From Sphingopyxis panaciterrulae (GTDB taxonomy: Bacteria > Pseudomonadota > Alphaproteobacteria > Sphingomonadales > Sphingomonadaceae), in assembly GCF_014199295.1 (NCBI RefSeq), contig NZ_JACIJH010000015.1, forward strand, positions 45,231 through 109,230: 64,000 bases of DNA. The letters run 5' to 3'. The translations under genes were made by a program, and so were the position numbers. Positions 53,739-63,289 of the stretch are shown here, one piece after another. Below the pieces are notes generated by a model. The model had not been told where the DNA came from, did not search any database, and was given only the letters and a program-made list of their open reading frames with translations. The number at the start of each line of letters is the position of its first letter. Within the stretch, counting starts at the first letter, position 1.

Positions 53739-54167
53739 TCAGGCGCCGACGCGGTTGCCGGCGTCGTCGACGACCTCTTCGCCGTCCTCTTTCGCGAAAG
53801 CGCCGCGCTGGCGCGCCGGGATCAGGTCGAGCACGACTTCGGACGGGCGACAGAGCTTCACACCCAGCGGCGACACGACCAGCGGGCGGTTTATGAGGAT
53901 CGGATGCGCCATCATCGCGTCGATCAGTTGATCGTCGGTGAGCTCCGGGCGCTCCAGTCCGAGTTTGGCATATGGCGTGCCCTTTTCGCGCAGCAGATCG
54001 CGCGGCGTGATTCCGGCTCGCTCGATCAGCTGCACGAGCAATCCCCGCGTCGGCGGGGTCTTCAGATACTCGACGATATGGGGTTCAACTCCCGCATTGC
54101 GGATCATCGCGAGCGCATTGCGCGACGTCCCGCATTCGGGATTGTGATAGATGATGATGTCGGTCAT
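53739..54167 (-). CDS. arsC: Arsenate reductase, glutaredoxin-coupled type
   Basis: The 142-residue enzyme has the ArsC start TDIIIYHNPECGTSRNALAM with the catalytic Cys in ECGTS, and the family's basic residues in ILINRPLVVSPLGVKLCRPS. It reduces arsenate to arsenite for export by Acr3. ATG at 54167 is preferred over an upstream in-frame GTG/ATG because it fits the family start. It lies 13 bases after arsR. Confidence 0.93.
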   Translation of the reverse strand: MTDIIIYHNPECGTSRNALAMIRNAGVEPHIVEYLKTPPTRGLLVQLIERAGITPRDLLREKGTPYAKLGLERPELTDDQLIDAMMAHPILINRPLVVSPLGVKLCRPSEVVLDLIPARQRGAFAKEDGEEVVDDAGNRVGA

Positions 54168-54180
54168 TCGTTGATTTCCG

Positions 54181-54510
54181 TCAGCAGCAGGCAAGTTCTG
54201 CGAGCAGCGGCTCGCACAGCTCGGCGCGGCCCTGGCAGCAGTCCTTCGCGAGAAAGAGCATCAGACCCTTCAACGCGTCGATCTCCGCGCGTTGAATGAA
54301 CTGCCGCCCGCGCTTCTCCGATTTGACCAACCCCGCCTTTGCCAAGACCGCGAGATGTGTGGAAAACGTGCTTTGCGTCAGTCCCGAAGCATCGACGAGC
54401 TGCCCGGTCGATAGCCCTTCGGGCTCGTGCTGGACCAGCAAGCGGAAAGCTTCGAGCCGGGTCGGGTGTGCCAGTGCGGCGAGCGCTGTAAGGGCGGTGT
54501 CGGTATTCAT
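54181..54510 (-). CDS. arsR: ArsR-family arsenic-responsive repressor
   Basis: A 109-residue ArsR/SmtB winged helix (LAALAHPTRLEAFRLLVQHE, QLVDASGLTQSTFSTHLAVL). The C-terminus is Cys-rich (DCCQGRAELCEPLLAELACC), which is a plausible As(III) binding site different from the classic ELCVCDL metal motif; this matches the C-terminal cysteine-pair ArsR subgroup. The ATG at 54510 coincides with the predicted transcription start, so the mRNA is probably leaderless. Confidence 0.92.
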   Translation of the reverse strand: MNTDTALTALAALAHPTRLEAFRLLVQHEPEGLSTGQLVDASGLTQSTFSTHLAVLAKAGLVKSEKRGRQFIQRAEIDALKGLMLFLAKDCCQGRAELCEPLLAELACC

Positions 54511-54512
54511 GC

Positions 54513-54566
54513 ATCGGAATTATCCGATGGGTGTGCGTGCGTCAAGACCTATCGGAAAAATACGAT
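54513..54566 (-). promoter_or_regulatory. arsR promoter with two ATCG-N8-CGAT operators
   Basis: On the minus strand a -35 TTGACG (54545-54540) and a -10 TAATTC (54522-54517) are separated by 17 bases. Two ATCG-N8-CGAT sites flank this promoter: 54513-54528, a longer perfect repeat CATCGGA-ATTA-TCCGATG that covers the -10, and 54551-54566 just upstream of the -35. Repression by ArsR is expected. The start of transcription falls at or next to the arsR ATG. Confidence 0.8.
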
Positions 54567-54683
54567 GCATTTAGTCGGCTGTATGTTCTTGTCGCGCATC
54601 GTACGCGTCAGTGGACCTACGCTCTTGATCGCACGGACGCGTCGGGCCAATTTGACGAAATTCTGCTTCTGAGGTGGTGCAAC

Positions 54684-55169
54684 ATGCATGTCCGTCAAAT
54701 AACCATGGGGGACGCACAAGCGGTTCAGGCCATTTACGCACACTATGTAACGTCGACCACGATCTCCTTCGAGGACGTGCCGCCAGACGTCATGGAAATC
54801 GAAAGGCGGATTGCGGCTATTCTGCCCCGCTATCCTTATCTGGTGGCCGAAGAGGATGGACGCATCGTTGGCTATGCATATGCCTCTGAGCATAGGACTC
54901 GTGTGGCTTATCGGACGTCGGTCGATGTAACCGTTTATGTGGCGCCGGGCGCACAACGGAGTGGCGTCGCGCGTTGTTTATACTCCCGTCTGCTGCCTGC
55001 CGCAGCGAGCCTGGGCTATCATGCTGCGTTTGCCGGTATCGCGCTGCCAAACGACGCCAGCGTCGGGCTGCACGAAGTCATGGGGTTCGAGTTGGTGGGC
55101 GTCTATCGCGAGGTCGGACGAAAATTTGATGCTTGGCACGATGTCGGTTGGTGGCAACGGCTGTTGTGA
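54684..55169 (+). CDS. GNAT acetyltransferase, phosphinothricin acetyltransferase-like
   Basis: A 161-residue GNAT enzyme: RQITMGDAQAVQAIYAHYV at the start, the family's FEDVPPDVMEIERRI, the acetyl-CoA loop VYVAPGAQRSGVARCLYSRL and the PAT-like end ALPNDASVGLHEVMGFELVG, KFDAWHDVGWWQRLL. PAT-like enzymes acetylate phosphinothricin or methionine sulfoximine; many homologues have other amine substrates. ATG at 54684 has GAGGTGG in front; a longer open frame upstream is low-quality sequence. Base composition is lower in GC than the neighbours, suggesting transfer. Confidence 0.85.
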   Translation: MHVRQITMGDAQAVQAIYAHYVTSTTISFEDVPPDVMEIERRIAAILPRYPYLVAEEDGRIVGYAYASEHRTRVAYRTSVDVTVYVAPGAQRSGVARCLYSRLLPAAASLGYHAAFAGIALPNDASVGLHEVMGFELVGVYREVGRKFDAWHDVGWWQRLL

Positions 55170-55225
55170 GCGATGCGAAGGGGCCGGAGTAGCTGAGAAG
55201 CGCCCCTTACTCGGTTAGTCCGTAC

Positions 55226-58200
55226 CTATCGAAAGTCGCGCGGCTTGATCTTGATGCCCTCGGTCGGCTGGCCGGGGATGATTCCCGAGCCGAGCCGGAG
55301 ATCGGGAATATAGATGTCGCGCGGATTGCGGCCGAGAGGTTGAGTCGTGGGGTCGCGCGGGTCGCGGCCGACCGGGCTTTTGACGACATCGGCGCGGCTC
55401 ACGCGATAGACATCGGCGACGTCGGCGCGGTTGCCTACGCTCGCGAGGAGCGGCGACAGATCGTCGAGGCGCTGCGCGATGACATGGATGACCTCGCCCT
55501 CGCGCTGGACCTGACCGCGCACTCCCATCATCGATGCGCCGAGCACCGTGCGGCGATTGGCCTCGAAGACCTTGGTCCAGACGACGAGATTGGCGACATT
55601 GGTCTCGTCCTCGAGCGTGATGAACATGACGCCTTTCGCCGATCCCGGCTTCTGGCGGACGAGCACGACCCCGGCGAGTTCGATCCAGCGCCCGTCCTTG
55701 ACGCCTTGCAGCTCTTGGCAGCTGATCATCTTGCGCGCACGTAGCTCATCGCGGAGGAAGGCGAGCGGATGTGCACGGAGCGACAGGCCCGAGGCGCGGT
55801 AATCTTCGACCACTTCGGCGCCTTCACCCATCGGCGCGAGCGGGACGGCGGGCTCGACCGCTTCGCGCTGCAGCATGCCGGCGCGCTCGTCGGCCGCCGC
55901 GAAGAGCGGGAGGGCGGCGTGGCCGAGGCCTTTCACTTCCCACAGGCCTTCGCGGCGCGAAGAGCCCAATGAGGCGAAGCCGTCGGCGTCGCCGATGCGG
56001 TCGAGCGCACCGCGACCGACGCCAGCGCGGCGCTGGATTTCTTCGGCGCTCGTGAACGCCGTGTCGGCACGCGCAGTGACGATCGCCGCGCCGTCCTCGT
56101 TGGCGAGCCCTCGCACCATGCGCAGGCCGAGGCGCACCGCGAGATATTTGCCCGCACCGCCGCCGGGATCGCTCGCTTCGAGCGTGCAGTCCCAGCGGCT
56201 GTGGTTGACGTCGACGGGACGCACCTCGACGCCGTGCTGGCGCGCATCGCGTACGATCTGTGCCGGCGCGTAGAAGCCCATCGGCTGCGCGTTGAGCAGC
56301 GCGGCGCAGAAAACATCGGGATGATGGCATTTCATCCACGACGAGGCATAGGCGATCAGCGCGAAGCTCGCGGCATGGCTTTCGGGAAAGCCGTAGGAGC
56401 CGAAGCCCTCGATCTGCTTGAAGGTCCTTTCGGCGAAGTCCTGGTCGTAACCGCGCGAGACCATGCCGTTGATGAGCTTGTCGCGAAAATGCGAGACGCC
56501 GCCGGTCAGCTTGAAGGTCGCCATCGCGCGGCGGAGGAGATCGGCCTCGCTCGGCGTGAACCCCGCGCATTCGATCGCGACACGCATCGCCTGTTCCTGG
56601 AAGAGCGGGACGCCCAATGTCTTTTCGAGCACGCGGCGCAGCTCGGAGGTGGGGTAGGTGACCTCTTCCTGCCCGTTGCGGCGGCGGCGATAGGGATGGA
56701 CCATGTCGCCTTGGATCGGGCCAGGACGGACGATCGCGACCTGGATCACGAGATCGTAGAAGGTGCGCGGCGCCATCAGCGGGATCGAAGCCATCTGTGC
56801 ACGGCTTTCGATCTGGAAGACGCCGAGCGTGTCGGCCTTGCGGATCATCGCGTAGGTCGCAGGGTCTTCCGCAGGGATCGTCGAAAGATCGTGATGGATG
56901 TCTTTGGCTTCGCGCAGGAATTCGAAAGCGCGGCGCATGCAGGAGAGCATACCGAGCGCGAGGATATCGACCTTCATGAAGCCAAGCGCGTCGATATCGT
57001 CCTTGTCCCATTCGATGACCTGGCGGTCGTCCATCGCCGCGGGTTCGATCGGCACGAGCTCGTCGAGCCGGTCGCGCGTCAGCACGAACCCGCCCGGATG
57101 CTGCGAGAGGTGGCGCGGGGTATTGATCAGCGTGCGCGCGAGCTCGAGCGTCAGCATCAGCCGCTTGTCGGCCATGTCGAGATTCAGCGCCGCGGCATGG
57201 CTTTCGTCGACGCCTTCGCGGCTATAACCCCAGACCGCACCTGCGAGCCCCGCGGTCATGTCTTCGCTGAGGCCGAGCGCCTTGCCGACCTCGCGCACTG
57301 CGCCGCGCGAGCGGTAGCGGGTGACCACTGCGGTGAGCGCGCTTCGCGTGCGGCCATAGGTTTCGTAGATCCACTGGATGATTTCCTCGCGCCGCTCATG
57401 CTCGAAATCGACGTCGATATCGGGGGGCTCGCGCCGTTCGGCCGAGATGAAGCGTTCGAAGAGCAATTCGGAGCGCACCGGGTCGATCGAGGTGATGCCG
57501 AGCACGTAGCAGACCGCACTGTTCGCCGCCGAACCGCGGCCCTGGCAGAGGATTTCGCGGCGGCGCGCTTCGGCGACGATCGAGTGGACCGTCAGAAAAT
57601 AGGGCGCGTAATCGAGTTCTCCGATCAATCGCAGCTCATGCTCGAGCTGCGTCCGGACCTTGCCGTCGAGGCCTTCGGGATAGCGCGCGGGGGCTTTCTC
57701 CCAAGTCAGAAGCTCGAGCTCCTGTTGCGGCGTGCGCCCGGGGACGCGGATTTCCTCGGGATATTGGTAGCGCAGCTCCTCGAGGCTGAAGGTGCAGCGC
57801 TCCGCAAATTCGACCGTCCGCGCGACGGGTGAGGCGTCCTTGAGGTAACGGCGGAACAAGCGCTCCATCTCGGCGGCGGATTTCAAATGCCGGTCGGCGA
57901 AGCGCTCGCGGCGATCGCCGAGATCGTCGATCGTGCATTTCTCGCGGATGCAGGTGACGACGTCCTGCAGCAGGCGGCGTTCGGGAATGTGATAAAGCAC
58001 GTCGCCGGTCGCCACGGTCGGCACCCGCGCGGCGGCGGCTTGCGCCGCGAGGTCGCGCAGCCGGATCGCATCGCGCGGGCGGCGGCGGATCGTCAGCGCC
58101 ATATAGGCGCGGTCGCCGAAGATCCGTTTCGTTCGTTCGAGCGCGCCTTCGGTTGCCGCGTCGGCGCGGTCGGGAACGAGGCAGGCGATCAGCCCTTCGT

Positions 58201-58678
58201 TCCATTCCTCGACATCGGGCCAGTCGAGATGACACGCGCCTTTGCCGGCGCGGCCCTTGCCGACGCTGAGCAGCCGGCACATGCGGCCGTAAGCCGCCTT
58301 GTCGGTCGGATAGACGAGAAGCGCGGTGCCGTCGGTGAGGTCGAGCCGCGAACCGACGATCGCGCGCACGCCGGTTGCCTTCTCGGCATCCCAGGCGCGG
58401 ACGATCCCCGCGACCGAATGGCGGTCGACGATACCGAGCGCGGGCAGGCCGAGCAGCGCCGCGGCGGCGAACAGCTCATCGGGCGACGAGGCGCCGCGCA
58501 GGAAGCTGAAATGCGTGGTGACCTGCAGTTCGACATAAGCGGGCGTGTCGCCGCTCAAGCGAAGGCGCTCCGGTTCGGCCGCCTTCTCAAGCGAATGCCG
58601 GTTGCTATCGGTCGCCTTCTCAAGCGAAGGCTCCGTGGATAAACCAGCGCATCGATCCGGTCGCGGCGTGGACGCCAT
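55226..58678 (-). CDS. dnaE2: Error-prone DNA polymerase DnaE2 (ImuC)
   Basis: The 1150-residue protein is a C-family polymerase: a PHP domain near the start ([20 protein letters not shown]), the catalytic Asp triad region with [17 protein letters not shown] and [20 protein letters not shown], then a C-terminal OB-fold ([18 protein letters not shown]). It performs translesion synthesis with ImuA and ImuB. ATG at 58678 overlaps the imuB end by 59 bases; the first 40 residues are weakly conserved. Third gene of imuA-imuB-dnaE2, induced from one SOS box. Confidence 0.94.
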   Translation of the reverse strand: MASTPRPDRCAGLSTEPSLEKATDSNRHSLEKAAEPERLRLSGDTPAYVELQVTTHFSFLRGASSPDELFAAAALLGLPALGIVDRHSVAGIVRAWDAEKATGVRAIVGSRLDLTDGTALLVYPTDKAAYGRMCRLLSVGKGRAGKGACHLDWPDVEEWNEGLIACLVPDRADAATEGALERTKRIFGDRAYMALTIRRRPRDAIRLRDLAAQAAAARVPTVATGDVLYHIPERRLLQDVVTCIREKCTIDDLGDRRERFADRHLKSAAEMERLFRRYLKDASPVARTVEFAERCTFSLEELRYQYPEEIRVPGRTPQQELELLTWEKAPARYPEGLDGKVRTQLEHELRLIGELDYAPYFLTVHSIVAEARRREILCQGRGSAANSAVCYVLGITSIDPVRSELLFERFISAERREPPDIDVDFEHERREEIIQWIYETYGRTRSALTAVVTRYRSRGAVREVGKALGLSEDMTAGLAGAVWGYSREGVDESHAAALNLDMADKRLMLTLELARTLINTPRHLSQHPGGFVLTRDRLDELVPIEPAAMDDRQVIEWDKDDIDALGFMKVDILALGMLSCMRRAFEFLREAKDIHHDLSTIPAEDPATYAMIRKADTLGVFQIESRAQMASIPLMAPRTFYDLVIQVAIVRPGPIQGDMVHPYRRRRNGQEEVTYPTSELRRVLEKTLGVPLFQEQAMRVAIECAGFTPSEADLLRRAMATFKLTGGVSHFRDKLINGMVSRGYDQDFAERTFKQIEGFGSYGFPESHAASFALIAYASSWMKCHHPDVFCAALLNAQPMGFYAPAQIVRDARQHGVEVRPVDVNHSRWDCTLEASDPGGGAGKYLAVRLGLRMVRGLANEDGAAIVTARADTAFTSAEEIQRRAGVGRGALDRIGDADGFASLGSSRREGLWEVKGLGHAALPLFAAADERAGMLQREAVEPAVPLAPMGEGAEVVEDYRASGLSLRAHPLAFLRDELRARKMISCQELQGVKDGRWIELAGVVLVRQKPGSAKGVMFITLEDETNVANLVVWTKVFEANRRTVLGASMMGVRGQVQREGEVIHVIAQRLDDLSPLLASVGNRADVADVYRVSRADVVKSPVGRDPRDPTTQPLGRNPRDIYIPDLRLGSGIIPGQPTEGIKIKPRDFR
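58554..58628. repeat. Three CTCAAGCGAA repeats at the imuB/dnaE2 junction
   Basis: CTCAAGCGAA occurs at 58554-58563, 58586-58595 and 58619-58628, spaced 32-33 bases. The last two extend to a 16-base exact match (CGCCTTCTCAAGCGAA). They lie inside the 5' codons of dnaE2 and the last copy covers the imuB stop, so they add the repeated residues SLEKA to DnaE2. It could be a slipped-strand expansion; function unknown. Confidence 0.6.
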
Positions 58679-60170
58679 CGCCGAGGCGGAACAGCCAGTA
58701 ACGGCCGCCCGCTTCGGTCTCGACCTGGTAATAGTCGCGCACGCTCAGCGGCGTCTCGCCTTCGATCCCGCCATCGCGCCACCATTCGCCCTGCAGTCGC
58801 TCGGGCCCGTCGCCCTGCGTCACGCGGTAGCGCTTGCCGCGCCAGACGAAGAGGCGCGGCGCGTCGTCGGGGAGCAGGGCGATGACATCGACCGGCTCGG
58901 GCCGTGCGAGCATCCGTGACGGGCGCGGGAGCTCGTCGGACCATGCCGCGCCATCGGCTTGGCGGAGCGCCGGCGTGATTGCGACCGATCGCTCGGGCAT
59001 CGCGCCGGGGCGGGGTACTGTCCGGTGCAGGCTGCGCTGGCCGAAACGGTTGGCGAGGGTGTCGACGAGCGCGGGCAGGTCGGGCCCGCGCCGTGTCAGG
59101 CTTTCGAGGCTCTCGCCCTGCCGCAGCGCCTGCACCTCGATAAGCGGCGCGACGAGCGTCATCGCCTCGATCCCGAGCCCGGGGTCGATGGTCTCGATCT
59201 TCGCGGTGAGGAGTTTCGCGAGATGCTTTGGATCGCGCGATGGCGCCGCGGTGCCGACGCGGATCGCCTGCACCTGCCCGTCGACGCGGTGGAAATAGCA
59301 GTCGAGCCGGCGCGCGCCCTTGCCGAGGCGGCCCAGCTGGCCCGCGATATCGTGCGCAAGGTCGCCGATGACCTGCGCAAAGGCCTCGGCGGTCGCGATC
59401 GGCTCCATGAAACCGCGCCGCGCGCGCGGGAGCTGCTCGGGGAAGATCGGCTCGATCGGCTCGGGCAATGTGCCGAGCGCCTGGTCGAGGCGGCGGTGCA
59501 GCTCGCGCCCGAACCTCTTGGCGAGTGGGCCGCGCGGGGCGCCGGTTAACTGCTCGACCCGCTCGAAGCCGAGCTTGCGTAGCGCCTCGACGTCGGCGGG
59601 CGGCAGGCGGAGCGCCCGGATCGGCAGCAGCGCAATGGCCTTGCGGTGCGCGCCGGGTTCGATCGTCACCGGCCGACCGGCGGGGACATAGCGCGCGACC
59701 GCGTGCGCGCAGCCCGCGGTGTCGGCGACCGCGATCTGCAGCGAAAGGCCGAAAGCGCCGGTGCGGCGGTGCAGATCCTTGAGCAGAGCGCGCTCGCTCG
59801 AGAAGAGCGCGGCGCAGCCGGTCACGTCGAGCCAGAGTCCGTCGGGCGGGTCGGGCGCGACCACCGGCGAATAGCGCGCACCCACCCAGAGCGCGAGGCG
59901 GCGCAGCCCCTCGAAATCGACTTCGGGCTCGGCGTCGACGACATCGAGTTCGGGCGCGAAGGCGCGCGCCTTGGTGATCGTCATGCCGGGGCGGATGCCG
60001 AGCGCGCGGGCGTCCGCGTCGACCGCGGCGACGATCCGCCGGCCATGGTCGGGGATCGCGGTCACGAGCGGTGGGGCAGGGACGCCGCCGTCAGGCCGCG
60101 GCTTGCCGGTCTTCCTGCGCAGCCGGTCGGTCGACCAGTGCGGCAGGAAGAGCGATACGACCCGTCGCAT
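58620..60170 (-). CDS. imuB: ImuB, Y-family polymerase-like mutasome subunit
   Basis: The 516-residue protein is related to Y-family polymerases but is used as a hub linking ImuA, the beta clamp and DnaE2. Start [20 protein letters not shown], the palm remnants [20 protein letters not shown] and [20 protein letters not shown] are typical, and the normal catalytic acidic residues are not preserved in these segments. ATG at 60170 overlaps imuA by 80 bases. The stop overlaps the dnaE2 start region by 59 bases, so all three are tightly coupled. Confidence 0.9.
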   Translation of the reverse strand: MRRVVSLFLPHWSTDRLRRKTGKPRPDGGVPAPPLVTAIPDHGRRIVAAVDADARALGIRPGMTITKARAFAPELDVVDAEPEVDFEGLRRLALWVGARYSPVVAPDPPDGLWLDVTGCAALFSSERALLKDLHRRTGAFGLSLQIAVADTAGCAHAVARYVPAGRPVTIEPGAHRKAIALLPIRALRLPPADVEALRKLGFERVEQLTGAPRGPLAKRFGRELHRRLDQALGTLPEPIEPIFPEQLPRARRGFMEPIATAEAFAQVIGDLAHDIAGQLGRLGKGARRLDCYFHRVDGQVQAIRVGTAAPSRDPKHLAKLLTAKIETIDPGLGIEAMTLVAPLIEVQALRQGESLESLTRRGPDLPALVDTLANRFGQRSLHRTVPRPGAMPERSVAITPALRQADGAAWSDELPRPSRMLARPEPVDVIALLPDDAPRLFVWRGKRYRVTQGDGPERLQGEWWRDGGIEGETPLSVRDYYQVETEAGGRYWLFRLGDGVHAATGSMRWFIHGAFA

Positions 60171-60822
60171 CGCAGCCCTCCAATATCCAGAAATGCGGAT
60201 TGCCGCCGCGCACCCGCTCGAGCGCGACGCGCCAGCGCGGGCGGCCGAGGCTCGGAATGCCGAGGTCCTCGCTCGGGCTTGCGGTGATCCGCCAGCGCGT
60301 CACCGCGGCGGTGCCTTCGGCCGCCTGATCGGCTTTGCTGGTGCGGCGGAACACGAAGGCCGGCACGCCCGAGGTTTCGGCGGCGAGCTGGAGGCGCTTC
60401 GACGCAACGCAAGAATATTTGCTCACCTCGCCGACGACGCCCGCGAGGCCGGGGTGCCGCAGGCATTCCTCCATCGCGAGCAGGACATTGGTGTCGCTGC
60501 CCGCCTCGACATGGATCACGCGGTCGGGGTGCAATCCCGCGAGGTGAAGGGCAGGGGCGAACAGGTCGTGCCAGCGCAGGCACCAGAATACGGGGCCCTC
60601 GGTCCGCGCGAGGATGCCGGCGAGGAAGATCGTCGCGCTCGCATCGTCGGCGAGCTCGGGGCTTCCGGCTATCTCGTGGAGCGCGCCGGTCGCGATTCCG
60701 CCGCCCGGGAGCCGCGAATCGACCGCGTCGACTCCGAAGGGAAGCACCTCGTGCCGCGCGCACACGCCATCGATCCGCGCAATTTTGGCGCGAAGATCGG
60801 CGAGGACGGCAGGGTGGCGCAT
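60091..60822 (-). CDS. imuA: ImuA, RecA-like mutasome accessory protein
   Basis: The 243-residue protein starts with RHPAVLADLRAKIARIDGVC and has the SulA/RecA-like core (LPFGVDAVDSRLPGGGIATG, ALHEIAGSP; VFWCLRWHDLFAPALHLAG; SDTNVLLAMEECLRHPGLAG). It binds ImuB and supports mutagenesis. ATG at 60822. A GAAC-N7-GAAC SOS box lies 32-46 bases upstream, so LexA should repress the operon. Confidence 0.92.
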   Translation of the reverse strand: MRHPAVLADLRAKIARIDGVCARHEVLPFGVDAVDSRLPGGGIATGALHEIAGSPELADDASATIFLAGILARTEGPVFWCLRWHDLFAPALHLAGLHPDRVIHVEAGSDTNVLLAMEECLRHPGLAGVVGEVSKYSCVASKRLQLAAETSGVPAFVFRRTSKADQAAEGTAAVTRWRITASPSEDLGIPSLGRPRWRVALERVRGGNPHFWILEGCDATGRIALPAALVDRPAAQEDRQAAA

Positions 60823-60853
60823 GATGTCATAGGACTCGGCAGATAGTGGATTC

Positions 60854-60868
60854 GTTCCCTCTTTGTTC
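60854..60868 (-). promoter_or_regulatory. LexA SOS box GTTC-N7-GTTC upstream of imuA
   Basis: GTTC (60854-60857), seven bases, GTTC (60865-60868): an exact alphaproteobacterial SOS box, read as GAAC-N7-GAAC on the imuA strand and ending 32 bases before its ATG. A TTGACT at 60895-60890 further up could be the -35. Established LexA regulation of this operon type supports it. Confidence 0.85.
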
Positions 60869-60993
60869 CTTCTCGACTTGCCGAGTCAAGCGCGACGCCG
60901 CAAAGGGCAGGCCGATCATGGTGCGATCAGGTCCGGAATGAATCGAGTTTGGCTTGCCAGAGTCTTGATTGTCGGCCAGATTCAGGGGCTGAC

Positions 60994-61914
60994 ATGAAAA
61001 TGGACATCGATCATCTTCCCGCGCGGCAGCAGGGCGAACTCCAGCGCATCAAGGATGTGCTGATGGAGGAATTCGCGCGTTCGATCGAGCGCGCGACCAA
61101 GGCCGAGAAGCGTAACGGCAAGATTCTGAAGATCATCCTGTTCGGCAGCTACGCGCGGGAGGATTGGGTCGACGAGCCCGAGAACGGCTATCAGTCGGAT
61201 TTCGACCTGCTCGTCATCGTCAGCCACGAGGACCTGACCGATATCTCGGATCACTGGTATATCGCAGAGGACAAGATTCTTCGCGATCCTGAGGTCGGCC
61301 GGACGCTCAACATCATCGTCCACACGCTGTCCGACGTGAACAAGGCGCTGACCCGCGGCGAATATTTCTGGGTCGACATCCTGCGCGACGGAATTCTGCT
61401 CTACGATTTGCCGAACCACGCTCTTGCTCAACCGAAACCCCTTACGCCGGCCGACGCCTACGAGATGGCGGCGGAATATTTTGATGAGGGTTCCTCTGAG
61501 GCGGGACGCCGATTAGAGGCCTTCGCGTTTGAATTCGACAAAGCGAGCCAGGACAAAGGGTGGCTTAAAGGAGCTGCATTCGCCCTGCATCAGGCGGTTG
61601 AACGCCTCTACGGATGCTATCTGCTAACGAACACCTTCTACTTTCCGCGCTCGCACAACATCAAATTCCTCCGCTCGCTCGCCGAGGACCGCGAACCACA
61701 GCTCATCGAAGCCTGGCCGCGCGACAGCAAATTGGATCGGCGCCGCTTCGAGCTGTTGAAGCGGGCGTATGTCGAGGCGCGATATTCGCCGAGCTACGCG
61801 ATCACCGCCGAGGATCTACAAGCACTTGCCGCCGCGGCCCGCAACCTGCGCGAGATTGTCGAGAGGCTTTGCCGGGAACAGTTGGAACAGCTCCGGGTAG
61901 CCGCCGGGCTTTAA
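60994..61914 (+). CDS. Nucleotidyltransferase-HEPN single-chain protein
   Basis: The N-terminal half is a MNT-type nucleotidyltransferase (IILFGSYAREDWV, then the Asp-x-Asp in GYQSDFDLLVIVSHEDLTD). The C-terminal half is a HEPN-type helical domain (WLKGAAFALHQAVERLYGCY, FPRSHNIKFLRSLAED, ARYSPSYAI). In MNT/HEPN systems the two proteins are separate: MNT adenylylates and silences the HEPN RNase. Here both are in one 306-residue chain. ATG at 60994 follows AGGGG. It stands alone between SOS genes and a conjugation-exclusion lipoprotein. Confidence 0.85.
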   Translation: MKMDIDHLPARQQGELQRIKDVLMEEFARSIERATKAEKRNGKILKIILFGSYAREDWVDEPENGYQSDFDLLVIVSHEDLTDISDHWYIAEDKILRDPEVGRTLNIIVHTLSDVNKALTRGEYFWVDILRDGILLYDLPNHALAQPKPLTPADAYEMAAEYFDEGSSEAGRRLEAFAFEFDKASQDKGWLKGAAFALHQAVERLYGCYLLTNTFYFPRSHNIKFLRSLAEDREPQLIEAWPRDSKLDRRRFELLKRAYVEARYSPSYAITAEDLQALAAAARNLREIVERLCREQLEQLRVAAGL

Positions 61915-61929
61915 TGCCCGGCACGGAGA

Positions 61930-62178
61930 TCAACGGGGTGTGTAAGCCTTCCCGTCACCGATAAACCGCTTGCTCCGCGCTTTCGCATCGGCGCGCTTCA
62001 CAGCCATCTCGGCATTGTCGCATTCACCGCCGCGGACCGAGCCATCCTGGCATCCCGCATATACCTCGCGCGCCTCGTCAACATGCGCCTCGAAATACTG
62101 CCGGCTGCGCGGTTCCTCCTTCCCGCAGCCCGTAAGCGCGGTTCCGAGAAGAACAATTCCAATAACTTGCGTCTTCAT
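61930..62178 (-). CDS. EexN-family-like lipoprotein
   Basis: A short lipoprotein (82 residues) with signal MKTQVIGIVLLGTALTGCGK (lipobox LTGC), then RQYFEAHVDEAREVYAGCQD and the Cys-containing GGECDNAEMAVKRA. This is the EexN pattern, small lipoproteins first tied to entry exclusion in plasmid transfer. ATG at 62178 has AAGGAGAG. It suggests conjugative-element ancestry for this end as well, although no trb genes accompany it. Confidence 0.75.
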   Translation of the reverse strand: MKTQVIGIVLLGTALTGCGKEEPRSRQYFEAHVDEAREVYAGCQDGSVRGGECDNAEMAVKRADAKARSKRFIGDGKAYTPR

Positions 62179-62463
62179 CAGGCTCTCCTTTGCGAGCCGG
62201 CAAATTATCGCGGTGCGTCACGACCGAGCAACAAAAGACCGCAGAAACTCTCAAATCGAGAGCGATTGTTTGCGCACACCGTCGCCAGCCCGCCGGGCAT
62301 TTGTTACAGACAGGCCGCCGGGCGGCCGCCGCATATGTGCAAGCCTCGGCTAAAAGCGGCGGCGCAAGTTCTCGAACTTGTTCTCAACGTAAGCGTGTCC
62401 TGAAGGCCGCCTTGCAGGAAGCTGCTGCGCGGTGCTGATAGCCGCTCTTTGCGAGGAGCGGTG

Positions 62464-62883
62464 ATGAACGAGGATATCGCGGCGACGGGAGCGAGTGCTC
62501 TTACGACCGGTCATATGAGTGATCATATGAGCAGTCGGATCGCGGTCGTGGGCGGGCGTCGTCGCTGGTCGGTGGATCAGAAGCTGTCGATCCTGCGCGA
62601 GGCGTTCGGCCCTGACGGCTCGGTCTCGGCGACGTGCCAGCGACACGCGGTCGGCAGCGGGATGCTCTATACGTGGCGCCGGCAAGCACTGGCGGGTGAT
62701 TTGACGGGAGCGAAGCGCACGCCGGTGCCATCGTTCGCCGAGGTCGAGGTGTCGGTGCCGGCCACCGCGACGGCAGGCAGCGGCCAGATCGGGATCGAGC
62801 TGCCGTCAGGCGTGCGGCTCACCGTCGACGCGGCGGTTGATGCCGATGCGCTGGCACGGGTGTTGTCCGTCCTTGCCCGATGA
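62464..62883 (+). CDS. tnpA: IS66 accessory protein TnpA
   Basis: The 139-residue helix-turn-helix protein of IS66 elements: RRRWSVDQKLSILREAFGPD, GSVSATCQRHAVGSGMLYTW RRQ-type helices and a C-terminal GIELPSGVRLTVDAAVDADA. ATG at 62464 has GGAG; its stop overlaps the tnpB start (ATGA). Confidence 0.9.
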   Translation: MNEDIAATGASALTTGHMSDHMSSRIAVVGGRRRWSVDQKLSILREAFGPDGSVSATCQRHAVGSGMLYTWRRQALAGDLTGAKRTPVPSFAEVEVSVPATATAGSGQIGIELPSGVRLTVDAAVDADALARVLSVLAR

Positions 62884-63227
62884 TCCCGTTACCACCGACA
62901 ACGCGCATTTATCTGGCCTGCGGCGCCACCGACATGCGCAAGGGGTTCGATGGTCTCGCGGTGCTGGTGCAGCAGGTGCTGGAGAAGAGTCCGCACTCGG
63001 GCGCGCTGTTCGCGTTCCGCGGCAAGCGCGGCGATCTGGTCAAGCTGCTCTGGTATGACGGCCAGGGCCTGTGCCTGTTCTCGAAGCGCATGGACCGGGG
63101 CCGGTTCATCTGGCCGATCACCAAGGCGGGCAAAGTCAGCCTCACCGCGGCGCAGCTTTCGATGCTGCTTGAGGGCATCGACTGGCGGCGTCCCGAACGC
63201 ACCGCGGCGCCCCTGCTTGCAGGGTAA
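62880..63227 (+). CDS. tnpB: IS66 accessory protein TnpB
   Basis: A 115-residue protein with the TnpB hallmark RIYLACGATDMRKGFDGLAV and FRGKRGDLVKLLWYDGQGLC, LFSKRMDRGRFIWP. Intact length. Starts at the ATGA overlap with tnpA, 62 bases before tnpC. Confidence 0.95.
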   Translation: MIPLPPTTRIYLACGATDMRKGFDGLAVLVQQVLEKSPHSGALFAFRGKRGDLVKLLWYDGQGLCLFSKRMDRGRFIWPITKAGKVSLTAAQLSMLLEGIDWRRPERTAAPLLAG

Positions 63228-63289
63228 AAAGTGGCGGATTAGTGAGGGTTCTACTGGCATCGCGGCGCCGCTTTTGCTAGGCGTCCGGG

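Noticed and set aside
52420..53931. Long plus-strand open frame opposite arsH and acr3
   Set aside because: Antisense to recognisable ars genes, with Asp/Glu/Arg-rich low-complexity translation.
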